The notes: a model not told the origin generated them from the sequence alone. Shown: positions 27,444 through 37,819, counted from the first letter of the stretch. The stretch is DNA of 64,000 nucleotides from Ooceraea biroi (GCF_003672135.1 NC_039516.1:11143838-11207837), one strand, 5' to 3'. Translations and numbers: made by a program.

Positions 27444-27472
27444 ACAGTTTAACTATAACCAGTTACGACAGT
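27444..27472 (+). repeat. Left terminal inverted repeat of the THAP element
   Basis: 29 nt, perfectly complementary to 29927-29955 about 2.45 kb away. A chance match of this length is very unlikely. Confidence 0.9.
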
Positions 27473-28088
27473 CAGCGAAATTCTTCGTATAGTATTTCTT
27501 GACGCATGCGTCAACTGTACTATCCAGAATATGGCGGTGTCAAGAAGTATACTGCACGTTTGTAGATTATATTGTGATATTATTAATTTCTCATTACGTT
27601 AATCATTACATAAGTGATGCTGAAATATTTTTAGTGAAGATCATTGTTAGTGTTTTTTTGTGTTTAGTGTATCACCTATTTTAAAATAATAATGGGTAAA
27701 GGTGGATTTTCCTGTGTCATGTGTAAGAACATATCTGGACGAAATCCAGGAATAAAGTTTTTCGTTTTCCAAAAGATCCAGAAATGTAAGTAAAATATTT
27801 CTGTAAATAAAGATGTGAATAGATGTAATAGTAAATATAATGATATTACAATTGCTTTTATTGCTTTTTTACAAAAGGTCAAAATTATGGATCAAACTTG
27901 CAATCGAACGATTAATAGAACCGCTGAAGAACTTTACAAAAATTATCGCATTTGTAGTGTTCATTTCAATGAAAACATGTATCTCAATGATATAAGAAGT
28001 AGACTCTTGCCTCGAGCTATACCCAATGCAATCACTCCAAATGTTATGGCAAATAGTGACACTTGCATTATTCCACAAGGTAATATAC

Positions 28089-28111
28089 AATAAATATATA
28101 TATATATATTT

Positions 28112-28152
<41 letters not shown>
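28089..28152. repeat. (TA)n microsatellite, insertion target of the 680-bp element
   Basis: An AT/TA-alternating tract that ends exactly at the TA preceding the CAGGGTG terminus. It resumes after the element at 28833-28850. Confidence 0.95.
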
Positions 28153-28155
<3 letters not shown>

Positions 28156-28832
28156 GGTGGCCCGAGTTTTAACCGACAAACTGCGGGAGCATATTCTACT
28201 AGTGGAAATAAGAAAAAATTCTTATATCGAGTTTGCTTAGAAATGCTTTATTACAAAGTTATAAACCAATATTGAAAAGAAATATCAGATAAGTAACAAC
28301 GGATTTTTTCACAAAAATAAAAATTATCTACGCAATGATTTAGTGACGCATTTCAAAATGTTGTCCTTGCACATCGATACAAGCTAGACATCGACGTAGT
28401 ACAGAATTTGTTACGGTACGACATTCCTGAAAATTTTGTTGCATCTCAGTAACTGAATTAGTAATTCGTTGCTTTAAATCTATCTGGTACTCTCCTGTTA
28501 GGAAATCTACGTTGATACTCTCGTACGGCAACTCGTGCATTTCCGTCACAGAATCCGTACACGAAATGAATATCAGTGTATTCCTCATTTGAAAACACTT
28601 TTGGCATTCTGATAGTAATTGCTAGTGAACATGAATACACATAACATAAACATCTTCGACCTTCCAAATTCTACACTATGTTCCGTTGTTACTTATCTCA
28701 TATTTCTTTTCAATATTGGTTTATAACTTTGTAATAAAGCATTCCTAGGCAAACTCGATATAAGAATTTTTTCTTATTTCCACTAGTAGAATATGCTCCC
28801 GCAGTTTGTCGGTTAAAACCCGGGACACCCTA
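28153..28832 (-). mobile_element. 680-bp non-autonomous Tc1/mariner-type element, copy 1
   Basis: The termini are CAGGGTG at the left and CACCCTA at the right, flanked by TA. The two arms, 28153-28303 and 28682-28832, are inverted repeats of 151 bp. By eye the copy differs from 37138-37817 at about 13 of 680 positions (roughly 2%), with no length difference. The interior carries the start and the end of a transposase fused together with the catalytic core missing. It therefore moves, or moved, using enzyme supplied elsewhere. It is inserted in intron 2 of the THAP gene inside a (TA)n tract. Confidence 0.93.
28340..28607 (-). pseudogene. Transposase end-fusion remnant (DUF4817 type)
   Basis: On the minus strand, Met at 28605-28607 opens MPKVFSNEEYTDIHFVYGF, continuing to RRFPNRRVPDRF. 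This resembles the N-terminal DUF4817-type helix region. A neighbouring frame then gives VTNSVLRRCLACIDVQGQHF to a stop at 28340, resembling the C-terminus of the same kind of transposase (RR...CI...GGHFE). The DDE core between them is absent and the junction is out of frame. The same junction is present in the second copy, so the deletion predates their spread. Confidence 0.75.
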
Positions 28833-28867
28833 TATATATATATATATATACACTTTTTGTTTTTTGT

Positions 28868-28902
28868 TGTTGTGTGTGTGTGTGTGTGTACACACACACA
28901 TG
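28868..28902. repeat. (TG)n-(CA)n microsatellite, self-complementary
   Basis: A TG run is directly followed by TACACACACACA, so the tract can fold on itself. It sits in intron 2 of the THAP gene, upstream of exon 3. Confidence 0.9.
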
Positions 28903-29926
28903 TATATACACATTCTGTTTTACTTTGTACTCAATTAACTGATACTAATAAAGATTTTTATCACAGAGGATACAGTATTGAGAGAGGAATTCCAGGAATC
29001 AGAAAAAAACAAATCATTATATGAAAACATGGAATTAGACAGAAACAAGAATTGTAGTAAGTTTCAAAAAAACATATAAGTATAACAATAGATGTGTTAC
29101 ATCGGTTATTTTAGATGTATAATTTAATTATTTCATTGCAATACGTCATTTTCTAGATAAAATAATTCAATTTTGTGACCTATACATTATACGTAGCGGT
29201 TAACAATGCAAGTGCCAATTTGTAGTATTAAATATATATTAAAATATAAAATTAATGTTGTTTTTATACATTGATCTGATGTTAAGATTATATTTCCTTC
29301 CCCTCCTTTGCAGAATAACAATAACAATTGCTTTATCATCGAGTACCATCAAGAGGAAATATCATGGCAGGAAAACAATCAAGCAGCCTCAGATCAAGTG
29401 GATAATTTCATCAAGGCCAACGTTCTCGTCATTTGTAGATATTACAATACTTCTATGCCTACTTTAGTTTTGTAAAGTACATTATTCATTTTTCGATTTA
29501 ACAATAATTGTTCATCTATCAATTATATTGTTCATTTCTTACAATTGTATATTTCATTGTTAACATTGGAAATATATGTTTAGTACTTTATCCGTCACAA
29601 CTGTTAACTAATCATATATTGAAAGTTTGAAATAGGAATGTTTTTACAACCCAAAATGTGTTGATTTATATTATATTTGTTAACCTCATTTATTAGTTAC
29701 TTTTTCTAAACGTTTTCCGTGACTTCTTTTATATATTACTATACCTAGGTACCTATTTTATTATGTATTATCAACTTTGTCAATTAAAAATCTATATAGT
29801 TAGAAACTTTTGAACTATGTCTTCCGTAACTCATTTCAATACTTTGAATTTGGCGGTTTCCTACTACCGAAAACATGGCGAATGGTCATGTGACTGGGTA
29901 ACACAAAGATCAAAGGTTCCGACGTT

Positions 29927-29955
29927 ACTGTCGTAACTGGTTATAGTTAAACTGT
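29927..29955 (-). repeat. Right terminal inverted repeat of the THAP element
   Basis: The exact reverse complement of 27444-27472. It is followed by G and then the GCCGTAC heptamer at 29957-29963. Confidence 0.9.
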
Positions 29956-29963
29956 GGCCGTAC

Positions 29964-32561
29964 GTTTACCGGAGTCCTCCTTATCCGGGATTAGGTTGCA
30001 CCCTTAACTGGTTCACGTTTCAATCAATGTGCTCCTCTCTCCCTCAGGCACCGCATACAAAAGCTCCCGAAACGCGCACTTTGTCCGCAGTTTACTCGCG
30101 TCCTTGCCCGAATGAGGAATTCCAGTCTCGCGAACGCTGCTCGCTGCACTTACGTCTTCGACGCTCGTTTTCCGTTCTCCTCGTTCGACGTCCGGTACCG
30201 GTGTTTCCGATACCATCGTGTCTCCGTTGCCTTCTTTCGAGTCGCCTCGACTCGTGAAGCAATCGGAGGATCAGGTAATATACGCGATCATCTGTTACCT
30301 GTGTGCGCACGTTTGCTGTGGAATCCGCAAAGAAGTCAAGCTTCATTTATCGTTGTCGCACGAAACGTGGTCGAGCACGATGATGATCACATTTACGATG
30401 GAAGACACTCGCGAAAAAACGTCTTTGTCTACTTAATGCATCTTCGGTTAGGCACCAATCAGGATTTTTGAGATACAACCTCTTGCTCGAGAAAAGGCAC
30501 TCAACAATTAATTAACGCTCTTGTGATCGTAAGGGTATTTATCTCGCCATAGTGGCGTTTTCGTGAGGATGTTTCAATCGGGATATACGTGCCGATTAAC
30601 AGCTCACTCGTCGAAGATGAGTCGCTGAACGTTGGAGGGTTCGGCGAATCGTGAGCGCGAGTCATCGGCGGCCGGGAAGCAGCTGGTGGTAGATGCCCCG
30701 TGTAACAGGTATACTGGGGTCGTGGCGCAGTTCCGTTGCCCTGCCAAACACCTTCGAGGAATGGATCAGATAACCCGGACGACAAGTGCTGCGAAGCCGT
30801 TTCAAGTATTTGTGACCGATTACGATCTTTTTGAGTTGCTCACCGTCTCGCGTGTCAATCTCGCTGGCTGATACGGTCTCACGAGTGCGTCTTTCTCCGC
30901 GAATAGCGCGGAAATTCGAGCACGTCTCGAAACAAGAAGGAGAATAATTAATTCTCGCTCAAGAATACTGGGGCGAATGTTTGCATCGCTACGCGATACC
31001 TTGCGGTGGGTTTTACTGTGGAACGCAAGCATCGAGCGAGCATAGTGGTGTGATTTTCCAATATGCAGATATTATCAGCGTGAAACCGAAGCGAACAGTG
31101 TAACTCTGCGGTCTGAGAAAGCTGAGAAAAGGAAAGTCCGCGAGCTGCGTGGAGGTACAGGGACATTGCGCGTATCATAATGCAAAATTACAGTCATGGC
31201 TCGCAACATTTCCAAGTCGTTTCGATTGTTCATCTGTCGTTTGGAGTTTGATTTGGAGCGCATTTCGGCTCGCGGAGATCCGTCTGGTCGTGCGAGCAAA
31301 CTCGGCCCGAGCCCGAGAGAACAACGAGGGGGACCGCAATTAGAAGGCAGTGGCTGCTAGTAGACGGTCCCCCGCGTTATCTGCGCCCGGGTGCGCGATG
31401 GCGAAAGTGTGAACACGGTCGCGCGTTTAAGGTGCGAACTGCGGACTGCGAATTTCGTGTCCGACTGGATTCTGGAGGAGAGCAAGGAAGACGGAGGGAA
31501 AGAGGGAGCAGGAGGTGGAATCCTCCGCGCCACGATGTACGAAGGGAGATACGCGAGAGCCGGAAAAGGGAGACGAGGGAGTGAGAGAGCCCGAGGGGGA
31601 GCAGGAGGATGCTCTTCTCTTCTCGGTGCCTTCTTTCTCGGGCGAGCACGTGCATTCGCTCCGGCAGCGAACCGGCGGGATACAAGGTCCTGGTATGCGG
31701 TGATATCGACTCATTACCATGCCCGATGCAGGAGCAGCCCGCGACTTGCATCCATTAGGATAATTGCTCCTCTAAGTCTGCGAAGTGTTCCCTGCCTCGC
31801 GCCGCGGCCGATCACCTTAACGCGATCGCACTTAGCTAGGCTGCGATAATTCATCGATCGCCGCTGATTTCGGCGGGTCCGGCTTCTCAGTGTTCACCGT
31901 TCAAGTCGTGGTTTTCCGAAACTGATCGTGAAGTCGTACAGTGACAAGGATGTAGAAGAGTGATTGTATCAAGGCTTTACGCGGAATAGGCGAAATCTTC
32001 TCGTACGCAACGAGTTAATTTCAGCCTATCACGATGAGAAAAGGCAACGTTTGGAAATTTTCCAGTTGTATTACAGGTTTTCCACTCTGGGACGCTTTAT
32101 TTGCGCACTTCTTTCGCAGCTACCAAACATTAAGTCTCTACAGTCGGGCGGCTTACTTGTAATCTTGTCGTTATCTCCGAATGCCATCAGCAATATATAT
32201 CCGTACGTTATCCCTGCATGTCGAGGATTCGGTAGCATTGGGACCTCGCGTGGGTAACGTATCGCTTAAAATGCACTTTTGGCGCAGCCAAAACTCTGGT
32301 ACGACATCCGCGCCGGCACTCCCGACGATAAATTCCGCTCGCAGCTTTTCCGTATTCGTGCGGGACGGGGTGGGCGGGAAGAGAGGCCCGCAGTCACGTA
32401 CGGGGATGGTGAGGCCATGGCGCAGGAAACGATTCCATTAGATAATTAATTTCGCCCTTAATGAGCCCGCGGGGACGTATGTTAATGCGACGCGTAGGAT
32501 ATTTACATCGACGGTGGTCACCACGAATGGCACTTTCGGCCGTTCGTTCACGTATACCCAC

Positions 32562-32594
<33 letters not shown>

Positions 32595-33477
32595 CCAGCA
32601 GAGAAACGCGTCGATAGGCCGCTGCCCTTTCGGTCGGAAGGAAAAGGGACAGAAACGTCCGAAATGTATCTCGCTCTGCCTTGACACCTGCGAATTCCGA
32701 TCGGCTCGATACAAGCGCGTCCGTCTTATTTATTCGGGGTTTTCTGACCGCGATGCACGTCGTGTCGTGGGCCAGTGAAAAAGTAATTAGCGTAATTACT
32801 GACTGCTCTCCTATGTTACTTTGTGACGTTTTATAAATTTGTTCGGTACCAGCGAGATCAACGTCATTGCGACAGTCCGCGGAGCTTATTATTTGTTTGT
32901 CTCACGAATCTTGTCGCAGTTCTCATCGTTGCATCTCTTGTGATTGGCAGATTATCCAATTAAAATTTAGGAATTCAATATTTTCATAATAATAATAATA
33001 GTGATACGACTGTATTACATATTATACAAAACAACTTGAGATGTTTCTACAATAAAATAAAATGAAAAAATAATTGATGTATCTTTCTGAAATTTTCAAG
33101 AAATCACGAGAGAAACAAACGGAAGGAAGAATCAGGCGAGAGAGGAGAGGAGACGATCTAGACCACTAATCTCTCGGCGGTGAAAGGCCGACAAGAAAGA
33201 GGCCAACATCCGATAAATGGATTTGAGATCGTTCTCTCATTCCCTTTTCGTTCCCTCCTTAGATCACAGCCACGATCGGTTTTTTGCTCTCCACGCCGAG
33301 AGGGAACCTGCGTGTTCAGGATTGCTTGTACTATGTCACACGAATTCGGTAGCACTAAACCCGTGTGCGTGTGTGTGTGTGTGCGTGTAGTATGCACGTG
33401 AAAGCATCGCCGAGGAATTGATTAAGAACTGCTCGTCTTGGCGATCTCTTCATTATCACGTTCAGCGCAGAAAGAGA
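29964..33477. other. No gene recognised
   Basis: CpG-rich DNA with several long overlapping frames on both strands (for example 31391-31849 plus and 31377-31751 minus) that lack domains. It contains the AG microsatellite at 32564-32593 and a GT-rich tract near 33362-33388. Confidence 0.5.
32564..32593. repeat. (AG)n microsatellite
   Basis: An uninterrupted AG run of about 30 nt. Confidence 0.95.
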
Positions 33478-34190
33478 GAAAGGACCCCGCACCAACTTTA
33501 TGGAAATTGGCTCTCGGCGGATTTTGATGAAATTTTGGGAAAAGGTCCAGTTCAACTTCCTGATCAAAAGTTCTCATGGGCCCAACTCCATTTAAAGCAG
33601 TATTTGGGCCCTGGAAAGCCCCAAAAGGGAAATAACAGCGGATTCACGGTAAAGAAGACTATTGCCTAAGAATATCATGAATTATGATTTAGAATATTGC
33701 TGGGTAGTGTTTACGGGAGTGCTTAATAATACGAATACCCAAGGTGACATTTTCTCTACTTGGGCCTCGTCTGTCGATTGGGCCATATATATATAATGTG
33801 TATATGCGACCGTGAATATGGGAACCATGAATTTTTGTAGTAGAACGTACAATTGGGTCCGATCTCGCTCAATCAAACGCAAGGCCCAATCGACAGACAA
33901 GGCCCAAGTGGAGAAAATGTCACCTTGGGTATTCGTATTATTAAGCACTCCCATAAACACTACCCAGCAACATCCTAAATCATAATTCATAATATTCTTA
34001 GGCAATAGTCTTCTTTACCGTGAATCCGCTGTTATTTCCCTTTTGGGGCTTTCCAGGGCCCAAATACTGCTTTAAATGGAGTTGGGCCCATGAGAACTTT
34101 TGATCAGGAAGTTGAACTGGACCTTTTCCCAAAAATTTCATCAAAATCCGCCGAGAGCCAATTTCCATAAAGTTGGTGCGGGGTCCTTTC
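33478..34190. repeat. Giant inverted repeat / candidate hairpin-RNA locus
   Basis: The left arm 33478-33784 (307 bp, starts GAAAGGACCCCGCACC) is the reverse complement of the right arm 33883-34190 (308 bp) apart from one T-run length difference and six transitions, about 98% identity. The loop 33785-33882 is 98 nt and AT-rich. The half of the arms farthest from the loop is almost perfect; all six substitutions lie in the loop-proximal half. No target-site duplication is visible at the ends, and the ends do not match any TIR family I know. A transcript across it would fold into a 300-bp double strand, as in insect hairpin-RNA endo-siRNA genes. Alternatives are a foldback transposon or a recent inverted duplication kept alike by gene conversion. 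Each arm contains short open frames, but no protein family is recognised. Confidence 0.95.
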
Positions 34191-37137
34191 GAGTCGCCCG
34201 AGAGACAACCGCCGAATGCATATCGATTTGTCTTCCTCTCGTTTCGCCGCGTTCAGTTTGCTTCATTTCGATCGGCGAGTTAAGTTTTTCTGCAACTCTT
34301 CGATCTAGATCGAAGTGAAAGAACAAACAAGTAATCATGGTGCCTTCGTCCTTGCGTTTCATCCGCGCGGGGGAAGGCGCTTCACTCTTCGCAGCTTGAT
34401 AAATTCCACGCGATGATGATGAATCACCTGATTAATAGAAAACAGTGTTTAGTTGTACACGATATCACCAGATGATCAGATGAAATCGGCTGATAATTAA
34501 TTAAGCGGCCTGCGTATTTACATATGCCGCTGCTCGGCTATCATTAATGGTACTTAGCAAGACCGCGGCCGGCAATTACGCCTATATGGAGGCACTATTC
34601 GTAATTCAATAAGCAAAAGGTGGGTAACGCGCGCGCCTGGCGCGCGGTGAGTGAAACGAACCGGTTTGCATGGATTCACCTAATTCCGCTTCTCTCATAT
34701 GCACGGGCAAATGAGTTCCGCGCTAATCGCCGCGTGTGATTTAATGTATAACCGCCGTATCTCGTCCGATGTTACAAATCGCGCGGATTCATGCACGGCA
34801 ACCCGAACAAACAGGCCGATCTCACTCGACGTGACGCGTTTCATCGCGTTTTCTGGCACGAGCTGTCATTAGGAAGTCGCACGGCGATGCGCGGCGACGA
34901 ACGACTTACGCACACGGTATTACGTACTTCTATTGCGTAAGACCTTCATCCTTTCCAGTACCCGTTTCCGCTTACGACTCCACCGTCCGAGGGGAACGAA
35001 ATGTCCGTATGAAACACGAGTACACGTGTACTTGCGCACGACTCCGCGACGAGAAGTCCCGAGGCGTGTTTGCAAAAGCGAGTTCTACACGCGTGTAGCG
35101 ACGACGATTTCGATCTGAACAACGGGAAAACATTGTTAACACGCGTGCAATTATTCATCGCTCGAGAGTGCGTTGACGGAGAGGCAGATGGGTTTTTCTC
35201 TCATTCAATAAGTCGGCTATTCGTGTGGTCTCGAGGCGGGAATCGAAATCACTATGCTGCTAATTTTCCAAAATTTTATCATCTAGAATGAACACTTTTA
35301 TCTATACTTTATGTTACTTTGCTTTCTGTTTGCATCTTTTAATCTCTTGTTATTATATTATATTGTATATTGATTAATATCTTGACTGTCAGCATTCTTT
35401 CTCTTTCGCTCAAGAAAAAATGTAGCGCTTATAGAGTTTATTGTTAGTGTAACAGAGAAAACAGCGCGAGGTGCATTTACAGTTACAGGAAATACTTTGG
35501 TAATATCGGAGTTGGTGCATTTATCGTGCAGTGGTTTCACCTGAGAAGCAAGCAGCGTGCGCTGGTCCAGCGCGCTAAGTACGGCACAGTGATTAGCGTG
35601 TAGTACGGGCGGACGCGACGTGCAATAAATCACGTGCGTACGGTAAATTATACATCACCCGGAGTAATTATTCTGCATGATTATAAAGGAGTCGAGACGA
35701 GGTCGACTTTAACCCCGCGCGCGCGACGTTTGCATCCCGTTTCCTTTTTTTGTACCGCAGAGAGAAGGAGAGAAAAGGGGTCCGCGGAAATGAACTCCCG
35801 CAGGGTGTGTGCGTCCCGTAACAAATGCGTGAAACAATTTAATGCGGTAGAGCACATATTTAACTACTCGCGGCCGCCCTTTCGACTTCACTTTTACTGT
35901 TACCTGTAACGGTTGGGAGAGAGAGAGAAACGAAGAGAGAGAGAGAGAGGAAGCTGCAGGTATAGCGAGTGCTATAAAATAATACTCGAGAGCTTTACTT
36001 CAACTTGTATGATTCAGAATTTTTATTTTGAAGATTATTGAACCAAACAGACATTAGAAAATTGTGACAAGTAGTTTTCGGTTTAATAAAATCCCAATAA
36101 AACAATTTAAAAAATTTATAAAAGCGACCGTCGATTAGAAGAAGTTTGTTAAGGATTAGAGGATGCGGGGGGACGAGGAATCAGTCGAGTCTCACTTAGC
36201 AGTAAATTAATGTTAATGGGCGAGAAGCCTTAGGGAAGCCGCGCCATGCAGACCCGTAGACACGCGCAAAATTCCCCGGGCCCCGCGCTGCGTCGCGTCG
36301 CCGCGGGCCCGAGATGTATAAGTGATTTAATAATTACCGAGCGCGCCGGGGCACGCTCGAATTAATGCCGCGGCCGCGACCGGCCGATACGTTATTTTAA
36401 TGAAACATGAACACGTGTATATAAATCACACCTCGCCGTTCCTTTTTTCCAGGGCGCCCTTAATGGCGGCCGCGCGCGTCCCGCCTGGGTCCACGGTGGC
36501 CCGAGCGCGGGCCCGGGGACTAAATTAAATGAACATCTAAATCGTCTCGAGCGCGGGCTCCACAAATCTTCCGACTGCCGAAAAACCCGACGGGTGTGGA
36601 GCTGCCCCCCCTCACTCTTTCTTCTTTCTCTTTCCTCCTCTCTTTCTCTCTCGCGTCAGAGAGTTCTCGCAGGCAGCTACTAGGGGTTCGCGCTAAGCTC
36701 GCGCGCGCGAATGCGCCTCCATAAATCCTCCCGGCCGAATTCGAAACTTAGTATACCGTCGTGCGATCACGCGAGAGACAGAGAGGCAATGCCGAGGAGA
36801 GACAGACCGATCAGAGTGGAATCACTGGTGCAATGCTGCATCGTGATGTAGTACTGCAACTCGGCAGCTTCACCACTTGTTTCCGATCGAGTAGTCAGAA
36901 AGAAACTGTATACTTCTACGCTCTCTCGGAATTTTTATTAATTGTTATCCGTTGCGTTAATCCTATGTTTTAATTTCAAACATCTGTGATTTTCAAACTT
37001 CAAACTTCAACTTTTAAACTTTCTCGCATCCTATTTTTTTACACGAAGAAGACTAGATTAGTTTTGTCTGAGAATAAAAGAAATAAAAATCGTAAGATCT
37101 CGCAAAATTAAAACGGAGGCTTTTGGTTTTCATTCTA
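34191..37137. other. No gene recognised; includes a very GC-rich block
   Basis: No coding motif was seen. The interval 36230-36540 is extremely GC/CpG-rich (many GGGCCC, GCGGCC and CCGCGG-type words) interspersed with TTTAATAATT-like AT motifs. A GA-rich tract lies at 35918-35950. Confidence 0.5.
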
Positions 37138-37817
37138 CAGGGTGTCCCGGGTTTTAACCGACAAACTGCGGGAACATATTCTACTAGTGGAAATAAGAAA
37201 AAATTCTTATATCGAGTTTGCCTAGGAATGCTTTATTACAAAGTTATAAACCAATATTGAAAAGAAATATGAGATAAGTGACAACGGATTTTTTCACAAA
37301 AATAAAAATTATCTACGCAATGATTTAGTGACGCATTTCAAAATGTTGTCCTTGCACATCGATACAAGCTAGACATCGACGTAGTACAGAATTTGTTACA
37401 GTACGACATTCCTGAAAAGTTTGTTGCATCTCAGTAACTGAATTAGTAATTCGTTGCTTTAAATCTATCTGGTACTCTCCTGTTAGGAAATCTACGTTGA
37501 TACTCTCGTACGGCAACTCGTGCATTTCCGTCACAGAATCCGTACACGAAATGAATATCAGTGTATTCCTCATTTGAAAACACTTTTGGCATTCTGGTAG
37601 TAATTGCTAGTGAACATGAATACACATAACATAAACATCTTCGACCTTCCAAATTCTACACTATGTTCCGTTGTTACTTATCTCATATTTCTTTTCAATA
37701 TTGGTTTATAACTTTGTAATAAAGCATTTCTAAGCAAACTCGATATAAGAATTTTTTCTTATTTCCACTAGTAGAATATGCTCCCGCAGTTTGTCGGTTA
37801 AAACCCGGGACACCCTG
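37138..37817 (-). mobile_element. 680-bp non-autonomous Tc1/mariner-type element, copy 2
   Basis: Ends CAGGGTGTCCCGGG and CACCCTG are flanked by TA at 37136-37137 and 37818-37819. The 151-bp arms are 37138-37288 and 37667-37817. The length and internal layout equal copy 1 at 28153-28832. The high similarity of the copies implies recent transposition activity in this lineage. Confidence 0.95.
37325..37592 (-). pseudogene. Transposase end-fusion remnant, copy 2
   Basis: The layout is the same as at 28340-28607: an N-terminal fragment starting MPKVFSNEEYTDIHF and a C-terminal fragment ending CIDVQGQHFEMRH, out of frame with each other, with no catalytic core. In the C-terminal fragment N is replaced by T (MQQTFQ), and I is replaced by T just before the Met. 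It has no function of its own as an enzyme. Confidence 0.75.
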
Positions 37818-37819
37818 TA

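Larger units (their letters stand above)
27692..29475 (+). pseudogene. Multi-exon THAP-domain gene, frame-broken
   Basis: Exon 1 (27692-27785) starts ATG and encodes MGKGGFSCVMCKN, the C-x2-C half of a C2CH THAP zinc finger, followed by a phenylalanine-rich stretch. It ends at GTAAGT. Exon 2 (27878-28079) follows an AAAAG acceptor and encodes TAEELYKNYRICSVHFNEN, the C-x2-H half, then LLPRAIPNAI, matching the THAP C-terminal AVPT-type region. Exon 3 (28967-29056) is CAG- and GTAAGT-bounded and joins exon 2 in frame (PQEDTVLREEF). Exon 4 begins at 29314 after TTTGCAG. Joined directly it stops after one codon; a neighbouring frame stays open to TAA at 29473-29475. Two single-base losses are apparent: a T-run near 27766-27769, where FPKDPE lies in the next frame, and an A-run near 27892-27895 before CNRTINRT. 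They abolish a continuous THAP domain. Either the gene is dead or these are assembly errors in homopolymers. Confidence 0.72.
27435..29956 (+). mobile_element. THAP-gene-bearing DNA element with 29-bp TIRs
   Basis: Perfect 29-bp inverted repeats lie at 27444-27472 and 29927-29955 (they start ACAGTTTAACTATAACCAGT). With CACAGT at the outermost left and CTGTG at the right, the whole unit is 2522 bp, or about 1.84 kb without the nested 680-bp element. The left end has 8 extra bases (CGTACAGT) compared with the right. The interior is AT-rich, unlike the CpG-rich flanks, and carries a plus-strand THAP-domain gene. THAP domains bind DNA and occur at the N-terminus of P-element transposase and in Kolobok-type transposons. 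No catalytic DDE/RNase H-like region is visible, so this looks like an internally deleted, non-autonomous copy. The superfamily is unresolved: GCCGTAC flanks favour a P-like 8-bp duplication, while the TTAA inside the TIR leaves Kolobok open. Confidence 0.7.

Noticed and set aside
29255..29467. 70-codon plus frame over THAP exon 4
   Set aside because: Starts in the intron upstream of the TTTGCAG acceptor and is not in phase with exon 3.
33418..33669. 83-codon plus frame in the left hairpin arm
   Set aside because: No homologous family recognised, and the same bases are read in several frames on both arms. The inverted repeat explains the sequence better than a gene.
35349..36160. Search for CRISPR arrays, bacterial operons or Shine-Dalgarno sites
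   Set aside because: Nothing of the kind here or elsewhere. The window is eukaryotic, with spliced exons, a pol III tRNA gene and mariners.
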